Assembly: GCA_900546065.1 (NCBI GenBank)
Contig: URBK01000003.1
Location: 83,032-147,031 of the forward strand
DNA from: an uncultured Alistipes sp.
GTDB lineage: Bacteria; Bacteroidota; Bacteroidia; Bacteroidales; Rikenellaceae
Direction: 5' to 3'
Length of the DNA: 64,000 nucleotides
Positions 36,383-45,770 of this stretch are shown one piece after another. The notes under the pieces are model-generated. The model ran no database searches. It was not told the DNA's origin and saw nothing but the letters and a program-made list of their open reading frames with translations. The first letter of the stretch is position 1; the number at the start of each line of letters is the position of its first letter. Both the position numbers and the translations under genes were made by a program.

Positions 36383-36409
36383 AGGCGGCTTTATTGGTCG
36401 CCTTTTTTG
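36383..36409 (+). terminator. Candidate transcription attenuator in the pyr leader
   Basis: Stem AGGCGGC/GTCGCCT (36383-36389, 36397-36403; one G-T pair) followed directly by TTTTT, located 13 nt upstream of the pyrC ATG. A second weaker hairpin AAGGG/CCCTT lies at 36309-36329 within the leader frame. Confidence 0.65.
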
Positions 36410-36422
36410 TGTACATACGCCT

Positions 36423-37712
36423 ATGGATGCAGCAAGCAGAATCGTATTGAAGGGTGGCCGCGTATTCAGCGGCGGCAAGAGTTTCGAGGCCGATGTCGTC
36501 GTATGCGGCGACCGTATAGCCGAAGTGACACCCGAGGCCGCCATATTGCCCGGCGACAAGGTTGTTGATTGCCGCGAACGATGGGTCACGGCGGGACTCG
36601 TAGATCTGCACGTACATCTGCGTGAGCCCGGGTTTTCGTCCAAGGAGACCATAGCCACCGGCACGGCAGCGGCCGCACACGGCGGCTTCACCACCGTATG
36701 TGCCATGCCCAATCTGGAGCCTGCGCCCGACTCTTTGGAGAACCTTCGCCGCGAGACCGAGATCATCGAGCGCGATGCCGTGGTGAAGGTCCTGCCCTAC
36801 GCAACGATCACACGCCGCCGCGCCGGCCGCGAGATTGTCGATTTCGCGGCACTGAAACCCTACGTTGCAGCCTTCTCGGATGATGGCAGCGGCGTGCAGG
36901 ACGATGGTATGATGCTGGCGGCGATGCGTGCCGCAGCGGCCAACGACTGTATCATAGCGGCACATTGCGAGGTCAACTCCCTGCTGCACGGAGGATATAT
37001 CCACGACGGCGCATACGCTGCGGCGCACGGGCACAAGGGCATATCGTCGGAGAGCGAATGGCGGCAGATCGAACGCGACATAAGGCTGGCCGAGCAGACC
37101 GGATGCCGTTATCACGTATGCCACATATCGACCAAGGAGAGCGTTGCGCTCATACGCGATGCCAAGCGCAGCGGTGTACGTATAACGTGCGAAACGGGTC
37201 CACACTACCTTACGATGTGCGACGCCGACCTGCGTGAGGAGGGACGATTCAAGATGAATCCCCCGATCCGCTCGGCGGCCGACCGCGATGCCCTGATCGG
37301 GGGTGTGCAGGACGGGACCATAGATGTCATAGCCACCGACCACGCACCGCATACGGCCGAAGAGAAGTCACGCGGACTTGCCGGCAGCGCCATGGGCGTC
37401 GCAGGTCTCGAGACCTCGTTCGCCGTCATATATACGAAACTCGTTATGGCGGGGATAATCTCGCCAGAGCGTATGATAGAGCTCATGGCAGAGGCTCCGC
37501 GCCGTATCTTCACCCTCGGGGGAGGTCTCGCGGCGGGCGAAAAGGCCGACATAGCGGTATTCGACCTCGACAACGAGTTCACGGTCGATCCCGCCACATT
37601 CCTCTCGAAAGGGCGCAGCACCCCGTTCGAGGGATGGCGTCTGCACGGCCAGACAATCCTTACGCTGGTCGACGGCCGCACGGCATACCGAAACGATGAA
37701 AAAATACGATAA
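36423..37712 (+). CDS. pyrC: Dihydroorotase, class I
   Basis: 429 residues; cyclises carbamoyl-aspartate to dihydroorotate. The metal-binding motif DLHVHLREPGFSSKE is near residue 60. The remaining zinc ligands are in HGxxH-like and IAAHCE, CHISTKES, and the Asp in ATDHAPHTAEEK. It is the first structural gene of pyrC-carA-carB-pyrK-pyrD, 15 nt ahead of carA. Regulation is probably through the leader attenuator. Confidence 0.95.
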   Translation: MDAASRIVLKGGRVFSGGKSFEADVVVCGDRIAEVTPEAAILPGDKVVDCRERWVTAGLVDLHVHLREPGFSSKETIATGTAAAAHGGFTTVCAMPNLEPAPDSLENLRRETEIIERDAVVKVLPYATITRRRAGREIVDFAALKPYVAAFSDDGSGVQDDGMMLAAMRAAAANDCIIAAHCEVNSLLHGGYIHDGAYAAAHGHKGISSESEWRQIERDIRLAEQTGCRYHVCHISTKESVALIRDAKRSGVRITCETGPHYLTMCDADLREEGRFKMNPPIRSAADRDALIGGVQDGTIDVIATDHAPHTAEEKSRGLAGSAMGVAGLETSFAVIYTKLVMAGIISPERMIELMAEAPRRIFTLGGGLAAGEKADIAVFDLDNEFTVDPATFLSKGRSTPFEGWRLHGQTILTLVDGRTAYRNDEKIR

Positions 37713-37727
37713 TCATATAACTGACGA

Positions 37728-38834
37728 ATGAAACCATTTACCAAAAAATTAGTTCTGGAGGACGGACGCGAGTTCTACGGTTACGGCTACGGCGCCGACG
37801 TGGAGCGTGTGTGCGAGCTGGTCTTCAACACCTCGATGGTAGGTTATCAGGAGATTCTCTCCGATCCGTCATATACGGGTCAGATCGTGGTGATGACCTA
37901 TCCGCTGATAGGCAACTACGGCATCACGGACGAGGATTTCGAGACCAAGTTCCCGTCGATCGGAGGCATGGTCGTGCGCGAATGCAACGAGAACCCGAGC
38001 AACTTCCGCTATACGAAGACCTTCTCGGAGGTGCTCGACGAGCAGGGAATACCCTGCATAAGCGGAGTCGACACGCGCATGATAACGCGTATCATCCGCG
38101 ACGAGGGGTGCCAGCGCGCCGCCATCGTCAACATCGACACGCCGCACGAAAAGGCCATGGAGATGATCCTCTCGACACCGCTGCAGACGGATCAGGTACG
38201 GCAGGTAAGTTGCCGCAAGCGTTGGTTCTCACGTACGCCCAATCATAAATACGACATCGTAGCCGTCGACTGCGGCATCAAATACAACATCATCCGCCAG
38301 CTCAACGCCAAGGGTTGCAACGTCACAGTGGTACCCTACAACACCACGCGTGAAGGTATCATGGCCTTCAATCCCGACGGCATATTCCTCTCGAACGGCC
38401 CGGGCGACCCGCAGGACGTTCCCGAAGTGGTCGATCTCATACGTTCGGTACGCGGCGAGGTGCCCCTGTTCGGAATATGTCTCGGACACCAGCTCATATC
38501 GCTGGCATACGGCGCCCGCACCTTCAAGATGAAGTTCGGACACCGCGGCGGCAACCATCCCGTCAAGAACCTCGACACGGGGCATATCGAGATCACGAGC
38601 CAGAACCATAACTTCGCCGTAGATGCCGACTCTCTGGCCGCCACGCGTCTGCGTCCCACACACGTAAATCTGCTCGATGCCACAATCGAGGGAGTCGAGT
38701 GCGCCGAGGACAAGGTCTTCTCGGTACAGTACCACCCCGAAAGCGCTCCGGGACCGCAGGACAGCACCTACCTTTTCGATAAATTCATTAAAATGATGGA
38801 GGAGTATCAAAATGCCAAAGAGAACCGATATTAA
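37728..38834 (+). CDS. carA: Carbamoyl-phosphate synthase small (glutaminase) subunit
   Basis: 368 residues; hydrolyses glutamine and passes ammonia to CarB. The N-terminal domain starts [18 protein letters not shown] and includes [22 protein letters not shown]. The C-terminal class I amidotransferase has FGICLGHQ with the Cys nucleophile and [10 protein letters not shown] with the His-Glu pair. It overlaps carB by 23 nt. The Shine-Dalgarno-like GGAGGAG for carB lies inside carA at 38798-38804. Confidence 0.97.
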   Translation: MKPFTKKLVLEDGREFYGYGYGADVERVCELVFNTSMVGYQEILSDPSYTGQIVVMTYPLIGNYGITDEDFETKFPSIGGMVVRECNENPSNFRYTKTFSEVLDEQGIPCISGVDTRMITRIIRDEGCQRAAIVNIDTPHEKAMEMILSTPLQTDQVRQVSCRKRWFSRTPNHKYDIVAVDCGIKYNIIRQLNAKGCNVTVVPYNTTREGIMAFNPDGIFLSNGPGDPQDVPEVVDLIRSVRGEVPLFGICLGHQLISLAYGARTFKMKFGHRGGNHPVKNLDTGHIEITSQNHNFAVDADSLAATRLRPTHVNLLDATIEGVECAEDKVFSVQYHPESAPGPQDSTYLFDKFIKMMEEYQNAKENRY

Positions 38835-41800
38835 GAAAGTGATGGTGATCGGCTCGGGCCCGATCGTCATAGGACAGGCCGCAGAGTTCGACTACGCCGG
38901 CACGCAGGCGTGCCTTGCACTCAAGGAGGAGGGTTACGAGGTGATACTCGTCAACTCGAACCCCGCCACGATCATGACCGACACCGACATCGCCGACAAA
39001 GTCTACATGGAGCCCCTGACGCTCGAATATGTTGCCAAGATCGTGCGTTACGAACGTCCCGATGCCATCGTGCCGAGCCTCGGCGGACAGACGGGACTCA
39101 ACCTTGCGGTACAGCTGGCAAAGAAGGGTATCCTCGACGAGTGTCAGGTCGAGATCCTCGGCACCTCGTTCAAAAGCATCGAAAAGGCCGAAGACCGCGA
39201 GCTCTTCAAGGAGCTGTGTATGAGCATCGGTGAGCCTGTGCTGCCATCGATCGTGGTCAACACGATGGAGGACGGTGTCAAGGCTGCCCTCGAGATAGGT
39301 TATCCCGTGGTGCTGCGCCCCGCATTCACGCTGGGCGGCACGGGCGGCGGCTTCGCCGACAACGAGCAGGAGTTGCGCGAGATCATGCACAACGCCCTCA
39401 TGCTCTCGCCCGTACATCAGGTGCTTGTCGAGAAGAGCATCAAGGGATACAAGGAGATCGAGTATGAGGTGATGCGTGACAAGAACGACACGGCAATCAC
39501 CATCTGCAACATGGAGAACATCGACCCCGTAGGCATACATACCGGCGACTCGATGGTCGTAGCTCCGAGCCAGACGCTCACCAACAAGGAGTACCAACTC
39601 CTGCGCGACAGCGCCCTGAAGATCATACGCGCGCTGGAGATCGAGGGAGGCTGCAACGTACAGTTCGCACTCGACCCGCTCTCGTTCCGCTACTACATCA
39701 TCGAGGTCAACCCGCGTGTGTCGCGTTCGTCGGCTCTGGCATCGAAGGCCAGCGGCTACCCCATCGCCCGCGTCAGCGCCAAGATCGCCGTGGGCCTTAC
39801 GCTCGACGAGATACAGATAGCCAACACCCCCGCCAGCTTCGAGCCTACACTCGACTACGTGGTGACGAAGATCGCCCGCTTCCCCTTCGACAAGTTCAGC
39901 GACGCATCGAACGAACTGGGTACGCAGATGAAGGCTACGGGCGAGGTGATGAGCATAGGCCGCACCCTTGAGGAGAGCCTTCTGAAGGCCGTACGTTCGC
40001 TCGAGACGGGCGTATGCCACATCTACCACAAGAAGTTCGACACCTTCACCGTCGAGGAGCTGCTCAACTACATACGCAAGGGCACCGACGACCGTCTCTA
40101 CGCCATAGCGCAGCTCATACGCAAGGGTATCGACCTGCTCATCATATACAACCACACCAAGATCGACATGCTCTTCCTCGAGAAGTTCAAGAACATCGTC
40201 GAGATGGAGTCGGTCGTGGCCGCAAACAAGGGTGACATCGAGACGTTGAAGGATGCCAAGCGCATGGGCTTCAGCGACAAGTATATCGGTCAATTGTGGG
40301 GCATGACCGAATCGGAGGTGTTCCAGCTGCGCCGCAGCAAGGACATATTCCCCGTCTACAAGATGATCGACACCTGCGCCAGCGAGTTCGACTCGTACGT
40401 CCCCTACTTCTACTCGACATACGAGCAGGAGAACGAATCGATCGTGAGCGACCGCAAGAAGATCCTCGTTCTCGGTTCAGGCCCCATACGTATCGGTCAG
40501 GGCGTCGAGTTCGACTACTCGACCGTACACGCAATATGGACCATCAAGGATGCCGGTTACGAGGCCATCATCATAAACAACAACCCCGAAACCGTATCGA
40601 CCGACTATACGATCAGCGACAAACTCTACTTCGAACCACTTACGGTAGAGGACGTCATGAATGTCGTTGAGTTGGAGCATCCCGACGGTATCGTGGTATC
40701 GCTCGGCGGACAGACGGCCATAAATCTGGCCGAGCCGCTGGCCGAATTGGGCGTCAAGATCATCGGAACCGACATCGAGGCCATCAACAACGCCGAGGAC
40801 CGCAAGTGCTTCGAGCGCATCATGAACGAGGTCGGCATACCGCAGCCCAAAGCCGAAGCCGTCACCGACATCGAGGCGGGCGTTGCCGCCGCCGAGCGTA
40901 TCGGTTATCCCGTACTGGTGCGTCCGAGCTTCGTGCTGGGCGGCCGCGCCATGCAGATCGTCGGCAACGAGGAGACGCTGCGTCTCTATCTGCGCACCGC
41001 CGTCGAGATAAACGAGAAGTCGCCCGTGCTGGTCGACAAATATATTCTGGGCAAGGAGCTCGAGGTGGATGCAATATGCGACGGCAAGGATGTATTCATC
41101 CCCGGCATCATGGAACACGTCGAGCATACGGGCATACACTCGGGCGACAGCATCAGCGTCTACCCCACCTTCAGCGTCAGCGCTCAGGTCAAGGATACGA
41201 TCATCGCCTACACCAAGCAGTTGGGTCTGGCCATAGGTATAATCGGTCTGTTCAACATACAGTTCATCGTCGACGAGAACGACAAGGTATATGTCATCGA
41301 GGTCAATCCCCGCTCGTCGCGTACGGTGCCCTTCCTCTCCAAGTCGACGGGTGTGCCCATGCCCAAGATCGCCACGCTCGTTATCCTCGGCCACTCGCTC
41401 CGCGAGCAGGGCATAACCGAGATCTACCACAAGGAGCGCACGCGCTGGTTCGTCAAGTCGCCGGCCTTCTCCTTCGCCAAGATCCGCGGCGTGGACTCAT
41501 ACCTCTCGCCCGAGATGAAATCGACGGGCGAGGCCATAGGCTATGACAACAGCCTGACGCGCGCACTCTACAAGTCGCTCCAGTCGTCGGGTATGACCGT
41601 TGCCAACTACGGTACGATCTTCGTCACCATAGCCGACCACGACAAGCAGCGCGCCCTGCCTCTGATACGCCGTTTCTACAATCTGGGATTCAACATCGAG
41701 GCCACGAAGGGCACGTGCGAGTTCCTGCGCAGCCACGGCATACGTACGCGCCACCTGCGCAAGCTCAGCGAGGGCAGCACCGAGATTTACGACTCGCTGC

Positions 41801-41994
41801 GCAAGGGTCACGTCACCTACGTCATCAACACCATAGACGTAAACCAGCACAGCACACGCCGCGACGGCTACGACATACGCCGCGCCGCCGTCGAGAACAA
41901 CGTGACGATATTCACCGCACTGGAGACCGTCAGCGTGTTGTTGGACGTGCTGGAGGAGATCACGCTCGGAGTATCAACCATAGATGCCCAATAG
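38812..41994 (+). CDS. carB: Carbamoyl-phosphate synthase large subunit
   Basis: 1060 residues with two homologous ATP-grasp halves, introduced by [21 protein letters not shown] and [19 protein letters not shown]. They produce carboxyphosphate and then carbamoyl phosphate. The C-terminal MGS-like domain ([24 protein letters not shown]) is the allosteric site. The start is supported by the GGAGGAG element 7 nt upstream. It is followed by pyrK with only 4 nt between them. Carbamoyl phosphate feeds the pyr pathway encoded around it, and also arginine. Confidence 0.97.
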   Translation: MPKRTDIKKVMVIGSGPIVIGQAAEFDYAGTQACLALKEEGYEVILVNSNPATIMTDTDIADKVYMEPLTLEYVAKIVRYERPDAIVPSLGGQTGLNLAVQLAKKGILDECQVEILGTSFKSIEKAEDRELFKELCMSIGEPVLPSIVVNTMEDGVKAALEIGYPVVLRPAFTLGGTGGGFADNEQELREIMHNALMLSPVHQVLVEKSIKGYKEIEYEVMRDKNDTAITICNMENIDPVGIHTGDSMVVAPSQTLTNKEYQLLRDSALKIIRALEIEGGCNVQFALDPLSFRYYIIEVNPRVSRSSALASKASGYPIARVSAKIAVGLTLDEIQIANTPASFEPTLDYVVTKIARFPFDKFSDASNELGTQMKATGEVMSIGRTLEESLLKAVRSLETGVCHIYHKKFDTFTVEELLNYIRKGTDDRLYAIAQLIRKGIDLLIIYNHTKIDMLFLEKFKNIVEMESVVAANKGDIETLKDAKRMGFSDKYIGQLWGMTESEVFQLRRSKDIFPVYKMIDTCASEFDSYVPYFYSTYEQENESIVSDRKKILVLGSGPIRIGQGVEFDYSTVHAIWTIKDAGYEAIIINNNPETVSTDYTISDKLYFEPLTVEDVMNVVELEHPDGIVVSLGGQTAINLAEPLAELGVKIIGTDIEAINNAEDRKCFERIMNEVGIPQPKAEAVTDIEAGVAAAERIGYPVLVRPSFVLGGRAMQIVGNEETLRLYLRTAVEINEKSPVLVDKYILGKELEVDAICDGKDVFIPGIMEHVEHTGIHSGDSISVYPTFSVSAQVKDTIIAYTKQLGLAIGIIGLFNIQFIVDENDKVYVIEVNPRSSRTVPFLSKSTGVPMPKIATLVILGHSLREQGITEIYHKERTRWFVKSPAFSFAKIRGVDSYLSPEMKSTGEAIGYDNSLTRALYKSLQSSGMTVANYGTIFVTIADHDKQRALPLIRRFYNLGFNIEATKGTCEFLRSHGIRTRHLRKLSEGSTEIYDSLRKGHVTYVINTIDVNQHSTRRDGYDIRRAAVENNVTIFTALETVSVLLDVLEEITLGVSTIDAQ

Positions 41995-41998
41995 CGCC

Positions 41999-42742
41999 AT
42001 GTACAAGAAAGGAACATACCGCATCGTCGAGAACCGCCCCCTAACATCGAATGTCTACCGCATGCAGGTCGAGGGCGACACGCAGTGGATCGTGCGCCCG
42101 GGGCAGTTCGTGAATATCGAGATCGAGGGATTCTATCTGCGACGTCCCATCTCGATATGTGACTACTCGGACAATACGATCACCCTAATCTATAAGGTCG
42201 TGGGACGCGGCACAGAGGCCATGAGCCACATGCAGGCGGGCTGCGAGCTGGATATGCTGACGGGCCTCGGCAACGGCTTCGACCCTGATGTCGAGTGTCG
42301 CCGTCCGCTGCTCGTAGGTGGCGGCGTGGGTGTACCGCCACTCTACCGTCTGGCCAAGGATCTCATCGCACGCGGCCGCAAGGTCTCGGTAGTGCTGGGA
42401 TTCAACACCGCCGCCGAGATATTCTATGCCGACACGTTCCGTGAGGCTGGCGAAGATGTATATGTCTCGACTGCGGACGGCTCGACCGGAGTCAGGGGAT
42501 TCGTTACGGATGCCATACGCGAAGCCGGCATCGAGTTCGACTACTTCTACGCCTGCGGCCCGATGCCCATGCTGCGGGCCCTGAGCCTCGCATATCCCGC
42601 CGTGCAGGGCGAGTTGAGCTTCGAGGAGCGTATGGGTTGCGGCTTCGGCGCCTGCATGGGCTGCAGCTGCAAGACCCTTGCGGGCAACAAACGCATCTGC
42701 AAGGACGGCCCCGTCATGAAACGCGACGAGATAATATGGTAA
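41999..42742 (+). CDS. pyrK: Dihydroorotate dehydrogenase B, electron-transfer subunit
   Basis: 247 residues. An FNR-like flavoprotein with RRPISICDYS for FAD, VGGGVGVPPLYRLAKDL for NAD, and a C-terminal [2Fe-2S] site using the Cys of ERMGCGFGACMGCSCK and KRICKDG. It transfers electrons from PyrD to NAD. An in-frame ATG 15 nt upstream (41984) overlaps carB. I prefer MYKKGTYRIVEN but cannot exclude the longer form. Its stop overlaps a possible pyrD start. Confidence 0.92.
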   Translation: MYKKGTYRIVENRPLTSNVYRMQVEGDTQWIVRPGQFVNIEIEGFYLRRPISICDYSDNTITLIYKVVGRGTEAMSHMQAGCELDMLTGLGNGFDPDVECRRPLLVGGGVGVPPLYRLAKDLIARGRKVSVVLGFNTAAEIFYADTFREAGEDVYVSTADGSTGVRGFVTDAIREAGIEFDYFYACGPMPMLRALSLAYPAVQGELSFEERMGCGFGACMGCSCKTLAGNKRICKDGPVMKRDEIIW

Positions 42743-42753
42743 ACGAGCAAACT

Positions 42754-43677
42754 ATGGCAAACGATTTCGATCTTAAGGTAGAGTTGTGCGGCGTCGAGCT
42801 GGACAATCCCGTCATCCCCGCCAGCGGCACCTTCGGGTTCGGCCGCGAGCACAACGAGTTCTACGACATAAACATACTTGGCGCCCTGTCGTTCAAGGGC
42901 ACCACGCGCGAGGCGCGTTTCGGCAACCCTACGCCGCGCATAGCCGAGTGCCGCGCCGGCATGATCAACTCGGTCGGACTGCAGAACCCGGGTATCGACG
43001 CCGTCATCACGGAAGAGCTGCCGCATCTGCGCTCGATATTCCACAAACCCATCATCGCCAACATCAGCGGATTCTCGGTCGACGAGTATGCCGAATGCTG
43101 CGCCCGCATCGACCGCGAGCAGCAGGTGGAGATAATTGAGGTGAACGTCTCGTGCCCCAATGTCCATAACGGCGGCATGAGTTTCGGTACCGACTGCAAG
43201 GCCGCGGCCGAGGTCACACGTGCCGTCAAGAGCGTAACCACAAAACCCGTATTCATAAAACTCAGCCCCAACGTTACCGACATCGCGTCGATAGCCTTGG
43301 CGTGCGAGGAGGCGGGCGCCGACGGAATATGCCTTATAAACACTCTGCTCGGCATGCGTATCGACACCATGCGCCGCCGTCCCGTCATAGCCAATACGAT
43401 GGGAGGCTTCTCAGGACCCGCCATCTTCCCCGTAGCACTGCGTATGGTATATCAGGTGGCACGCGCATGCAAGATTCCGGTCATGGGATGCGGCGGTGTG
43501 GAGTCTGCCGCCGATGTCATCGAGATGATGATGGCCGGAGCCACGGCCGTACAGGTCGGAGCCGCCAACCTCAAGGATCCCTATGCCTGCAAGAACATCA
43601 TCGAGGATCTGCCACGCGAGATGCAGCGTCTGGGCATAACACGCCTGCGCGACATCATCGGGGCGGCGCAGAGATAG
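42754..43677 (+). CDS. pyrD: Dihydroorotate dehydrogenase B, catalytic subunit
   Basis: 307 residues, class 1B. FMN enzyme oxidising dihydroorotate to orotate, with PyrK as its NAD link. PASGTFGFGREH binds flavin; the catalytic residue is Cys in VNVSCPNV, which defines class 1; GGVESAADVIEMMMAGATAVQVGAA is the phosphate site. A start 18 nt earlier (42736), overlapping the pyrK stop, is possible. MANDFDLKVEL is preferred by family length. It ends the operon before a strong terminator. pyrB, pyrE and pyrF are not in this window. Confidence 0.94.
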   Translation: MANDFDLKVELCGVELDNPVIPASGTFGFGREHNEFYDINILGALSFKGTTREARFGNPTPRIAECRAGMINSVGLQNPGIDAVITEELPHLRSIFHKPIIANISGFSVDEYAECCARIDREQQVEIIEVNVSCPNVHNGGMSFGTDCKAAAEVTRAVKSVTTKPVFIKLSPNVTDIASIALACEEAGADGICLINTLLGMRIDTMRRRPVIANTMGGFSGPAIFPVALRMVYQVARACKIPVMGCGGVESAADVIEMMMAGATAVQVGAANLKDPYACKNIIEDLPREMQRLGITRLRDIIGAAQR

Positions 43678-43700
43678 TCCAACGATACGATTACCAACTG

Positions 43701-43741
43701 AAAAGACGGTTGTCTCAAATAGAGGCAGCCGTCTTTTATTG
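43701..43741 (+). terminator. Terminator of the pyr operon
   Basis: Sixteen-base stem (43701-43716 with 43722-43737, two G-T pairs) whose 3' arm ends in TTTT; A-rich 5' arm. Confidence 0.9.
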
Positions 43742-43873
43742 TTAGATAAATAACACTGCGACAAAGGGTAAAAGAGACCGCCGAGGGTCAAAATATGCCT
43801 TTTTTGTGATGAATGCACCCGATAGTGTGACGGAAAATCCGCCACCGATGCTTCCCGAAAGGTGTTGATGGAG

Positions 43874-43881
43874 TACCTTTG
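43874..43881 (+). promoter_or_regulatory. Possible -7 box of the etf operon
   Basis: TACCTTTG, 38 nt before the etfB ATG. No -33 box was found at a suitable distance. Confidence 0.4.
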
Positions 43882-43918
43882 CGCAGGTTTTTAAGAATAT
43901 TTAGAATATATAGTATTG

Positions 43919-44725
43919 ATGAAAGGTTTGAAAATCGCGGTACTCGTGAAACAGGTGACCGATACCCGCGAGACGGTGGAGGCAAAGGTCGGTGCCGACG
44001 GCACGATCGACCGCAACGCCCTGCCGGCTATATGCAACCCCGACGATCTGAATGCCCTCGAGCAGGCGCTGCGCCTGAAGGATCGTATTGCGGGCAGCCG
44101 AGTCGTATTGATAAGCATGGGCCCGCAGCGAGCCGAGGAGGTGCTGCGTGACGGCATATACCGCGGAGCCGACGAGGGAATACTCCTCTCGGACCGCCGC
44201 TTTGCCGGTGCCGACACCATGGCCACATCCTACGCGCTGGCAATGGCGGCACGCAAGATTGAGCCCGACCTCATATTGGCCGGACGCCAGTCCATCGACG
44301 GCGACACGGCACACGTAGGCCCCCAGACGGCCCAATGGCTCGGATGGCCGCAGGTGACATACGCCGAGCAGATCACCCCCTGCGAGGATGGCCGGCTGGA
44401 GATACTCCGCATATCGGACGACGAGGTGCAAACCGTCCGCACGACACTTCCTGCCGTTATCACGGTAGGCGGCAGCGGCGCGGCAGAGTGCCGACCCTGC
44501 AACGTGCGCCGAATACTCGACTACAAGAAACAACCCGTGACGGTATGGACAGCGGATGATCTTGGCGGCGACATGGCCCGCTACGGTTTGAGCGGATCTC
44601 CCACTCAGGTTGTCGACAGCCGCACCATCGTTGCCCAGCATAAGGATACCGAGTGGATCGCCGCAGACGAGGAGTCGTTGTCGGATTTTGTCGCACGGCT
44701 TGTCGAGAGCCACATTGTCGAATAG
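43919..44725 (+). CDS. etfB: Electron transfer flavoprotein beta subunit
   Basis: 268 residues; the AMP-binding subunit of the EtfAB heterodimer, which accepts electrons from acyl-CoA dehydrogenases. It starts KIAVLVKQVTDTRETVEAK and has the conserved NPDDLNALEQALRLKD and ILAGRQSIDGDTAHVGPQTAQWLG stretch, then LPAVITV. The ATG at 43919 is used; TTG lies immediately upstream. It is 17 nt ahead of etfA. Confidence 0.95.
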   Translation: MKGLKIAVLVKQVTDTRETVEAKVGADGTIDRNALPAICNPDDLNALEQALRLKDRIAGSRVVLISMGPQRAEEVLRDGIYRGADEGILLSDRRFAGADTMATSYALAMAARKIEPDLILAGRQSIDGDTAHVGPQTAQWLGWPQVTYAEQITPCEDGRLEILRISDDEVQTVRTTLPAVITVGGSGAAECRPCNVRRILDYKKQPVTVWTADDLGGDMARYGLSGSPTQVVDSRTIVAQHKDTEWIAADEESLSDFVARLVESHIVE

Positions 44726-44742
44726 CATTAAGCGCAGAGAAG

Positions 44743-45759
44743 ATGAACAAAGTAATGATATTCTGCCAGACCCGCGACGGCGCCCTGAGCGAGGTGAGTC
44801 TGGAACTTCTTACCAAGGGGCGGCGTCTGGCCGCCGAGACTGCAGGTCAACTCGAGGCCCTCATCATAGGCGACAATACGTCCCTTGCAGCCGAGGAGGC
44901 TCGCCGATACGGTGCCGTGAAGATATTCTGCGCCGATGATGCGCGTCTGAAGGATTACCTCACGCTGCCCTACGTCCGCATAGCCAAGCACGTCGTCGAG
45001 GCCGAGCAGCCCGACATATTCCTTGCCGGTGCCACATCAGTGGGCCGCGACATGGCTCCGCGTCTTGCAGCCGAGATCGGATGCGGACTTACGGCCGACT
45101 GCACGGCTCTCGAACTGGGAGACTGCTCATACAAGGGCAATGAATACAAAGGTGTGTTGAAGTGCATACGACCGAGTTTCGTTGCCAACCAGCTCACGAC
45201 AATCATATCGCCTGCAACGCGCCCGCAGATGGCTACCATACGCGAGGGTGTCATGGCCAAAGAGCCTGTCGGCAGCCCTGTCGAGAGCGAACGTATCGAC
45301 ATCGACACGAATGCACTGCTCAAGCAGGAGGATTTTGCCGTCGAGATCATCGGCAAGACAGCGCGCGAGCGCGGTGCAGACCTCAAGTCGGCAAAGGTTA
45401 TCGTCGCCGGAGGCTACGGCATGGGCAGCGCCGAGAACTTCGGTGTACTGTTCCGTCTGGCCGAGATGCTGGGCGGTGAGGTAGGCGCCACGCGTGCCGC
45501 CATCGACGCAGGATATGTCGGCGGATACGAGCGCATGATCGGACAGACGGGAATAACCGTACGTCCGAAACTATATATCGCCTGCGGCATATCGGGGCAG
45601 GTACAGCACACCGTAGGCATGGACCATTCGGCCTGCATCATATCGATAAACTGCGACGCGGAGGCCCCGATACACCGTATCGCCGACTACGCCATCGTTG
45701 GCGACGCCGTGCAGACGGTCGAGCGTATCATGGCACAGATCAGAAACAACAGACGTTAG
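44743..45759 (+). CDS. etfA: Electron transfer flavoprotein alpha subunit
   Basis: 338 residues. The N-terminal domain is MNKVMIFCQTRDGALSEVSLEL. The C-terminal FAD domain has VIVAGGYGMGSAENFG, the ribityl region RAAIDAGYVGGYERMIGQTG, and LYIACGISGQVQHTVGM. The segment usually read AINKDPxAPI appears as SINCDAEAPIHRIADY, so the Lys-Asp-Pro is altered. With EtfB and the following acyl-CoA dehydrogenase it forms a three-gene operon. Confidence 0.95.
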   Translation: MNKVMIFCQTRDGALSEVSLELLTKGRRLAAETAGQLEALIIGDNTSLAAEEARRYGAVKIFCADDARLKDYLTLPYVRIAKHVVEAEQPDIFLAGATSVGRDMAPRLAAEIGCGLTADCTALELGDCSYKGNEYKGVLKCIRPSFVANQLTTIISPATRPQMATIREGVMAKEPVGSPVESERIDIDTNALLKQEDFAVEIIGKTARERGADLKSAKVIVAGGYGMGSAENFGVLFRLAEMLGGEVGATRAAIDAGYVGGYERMIGQTGITVRPKLYIACGISGQVQHTVGMDHSACIISINCDAEAPIHRIADYAIVGDAVQTVERIMAQIRNNRR

Positions 45760-45770
45760 GAGGAACAAGA

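Noticed and set aside
38788..41430. Long minus-strand open frames (up to 501 codons) opposite carB
   Set aside because: Both lie opposite the two ATP-grasp halves of carB and show low-complexity Val/Asp/His-rich translations typical of antisense frames.
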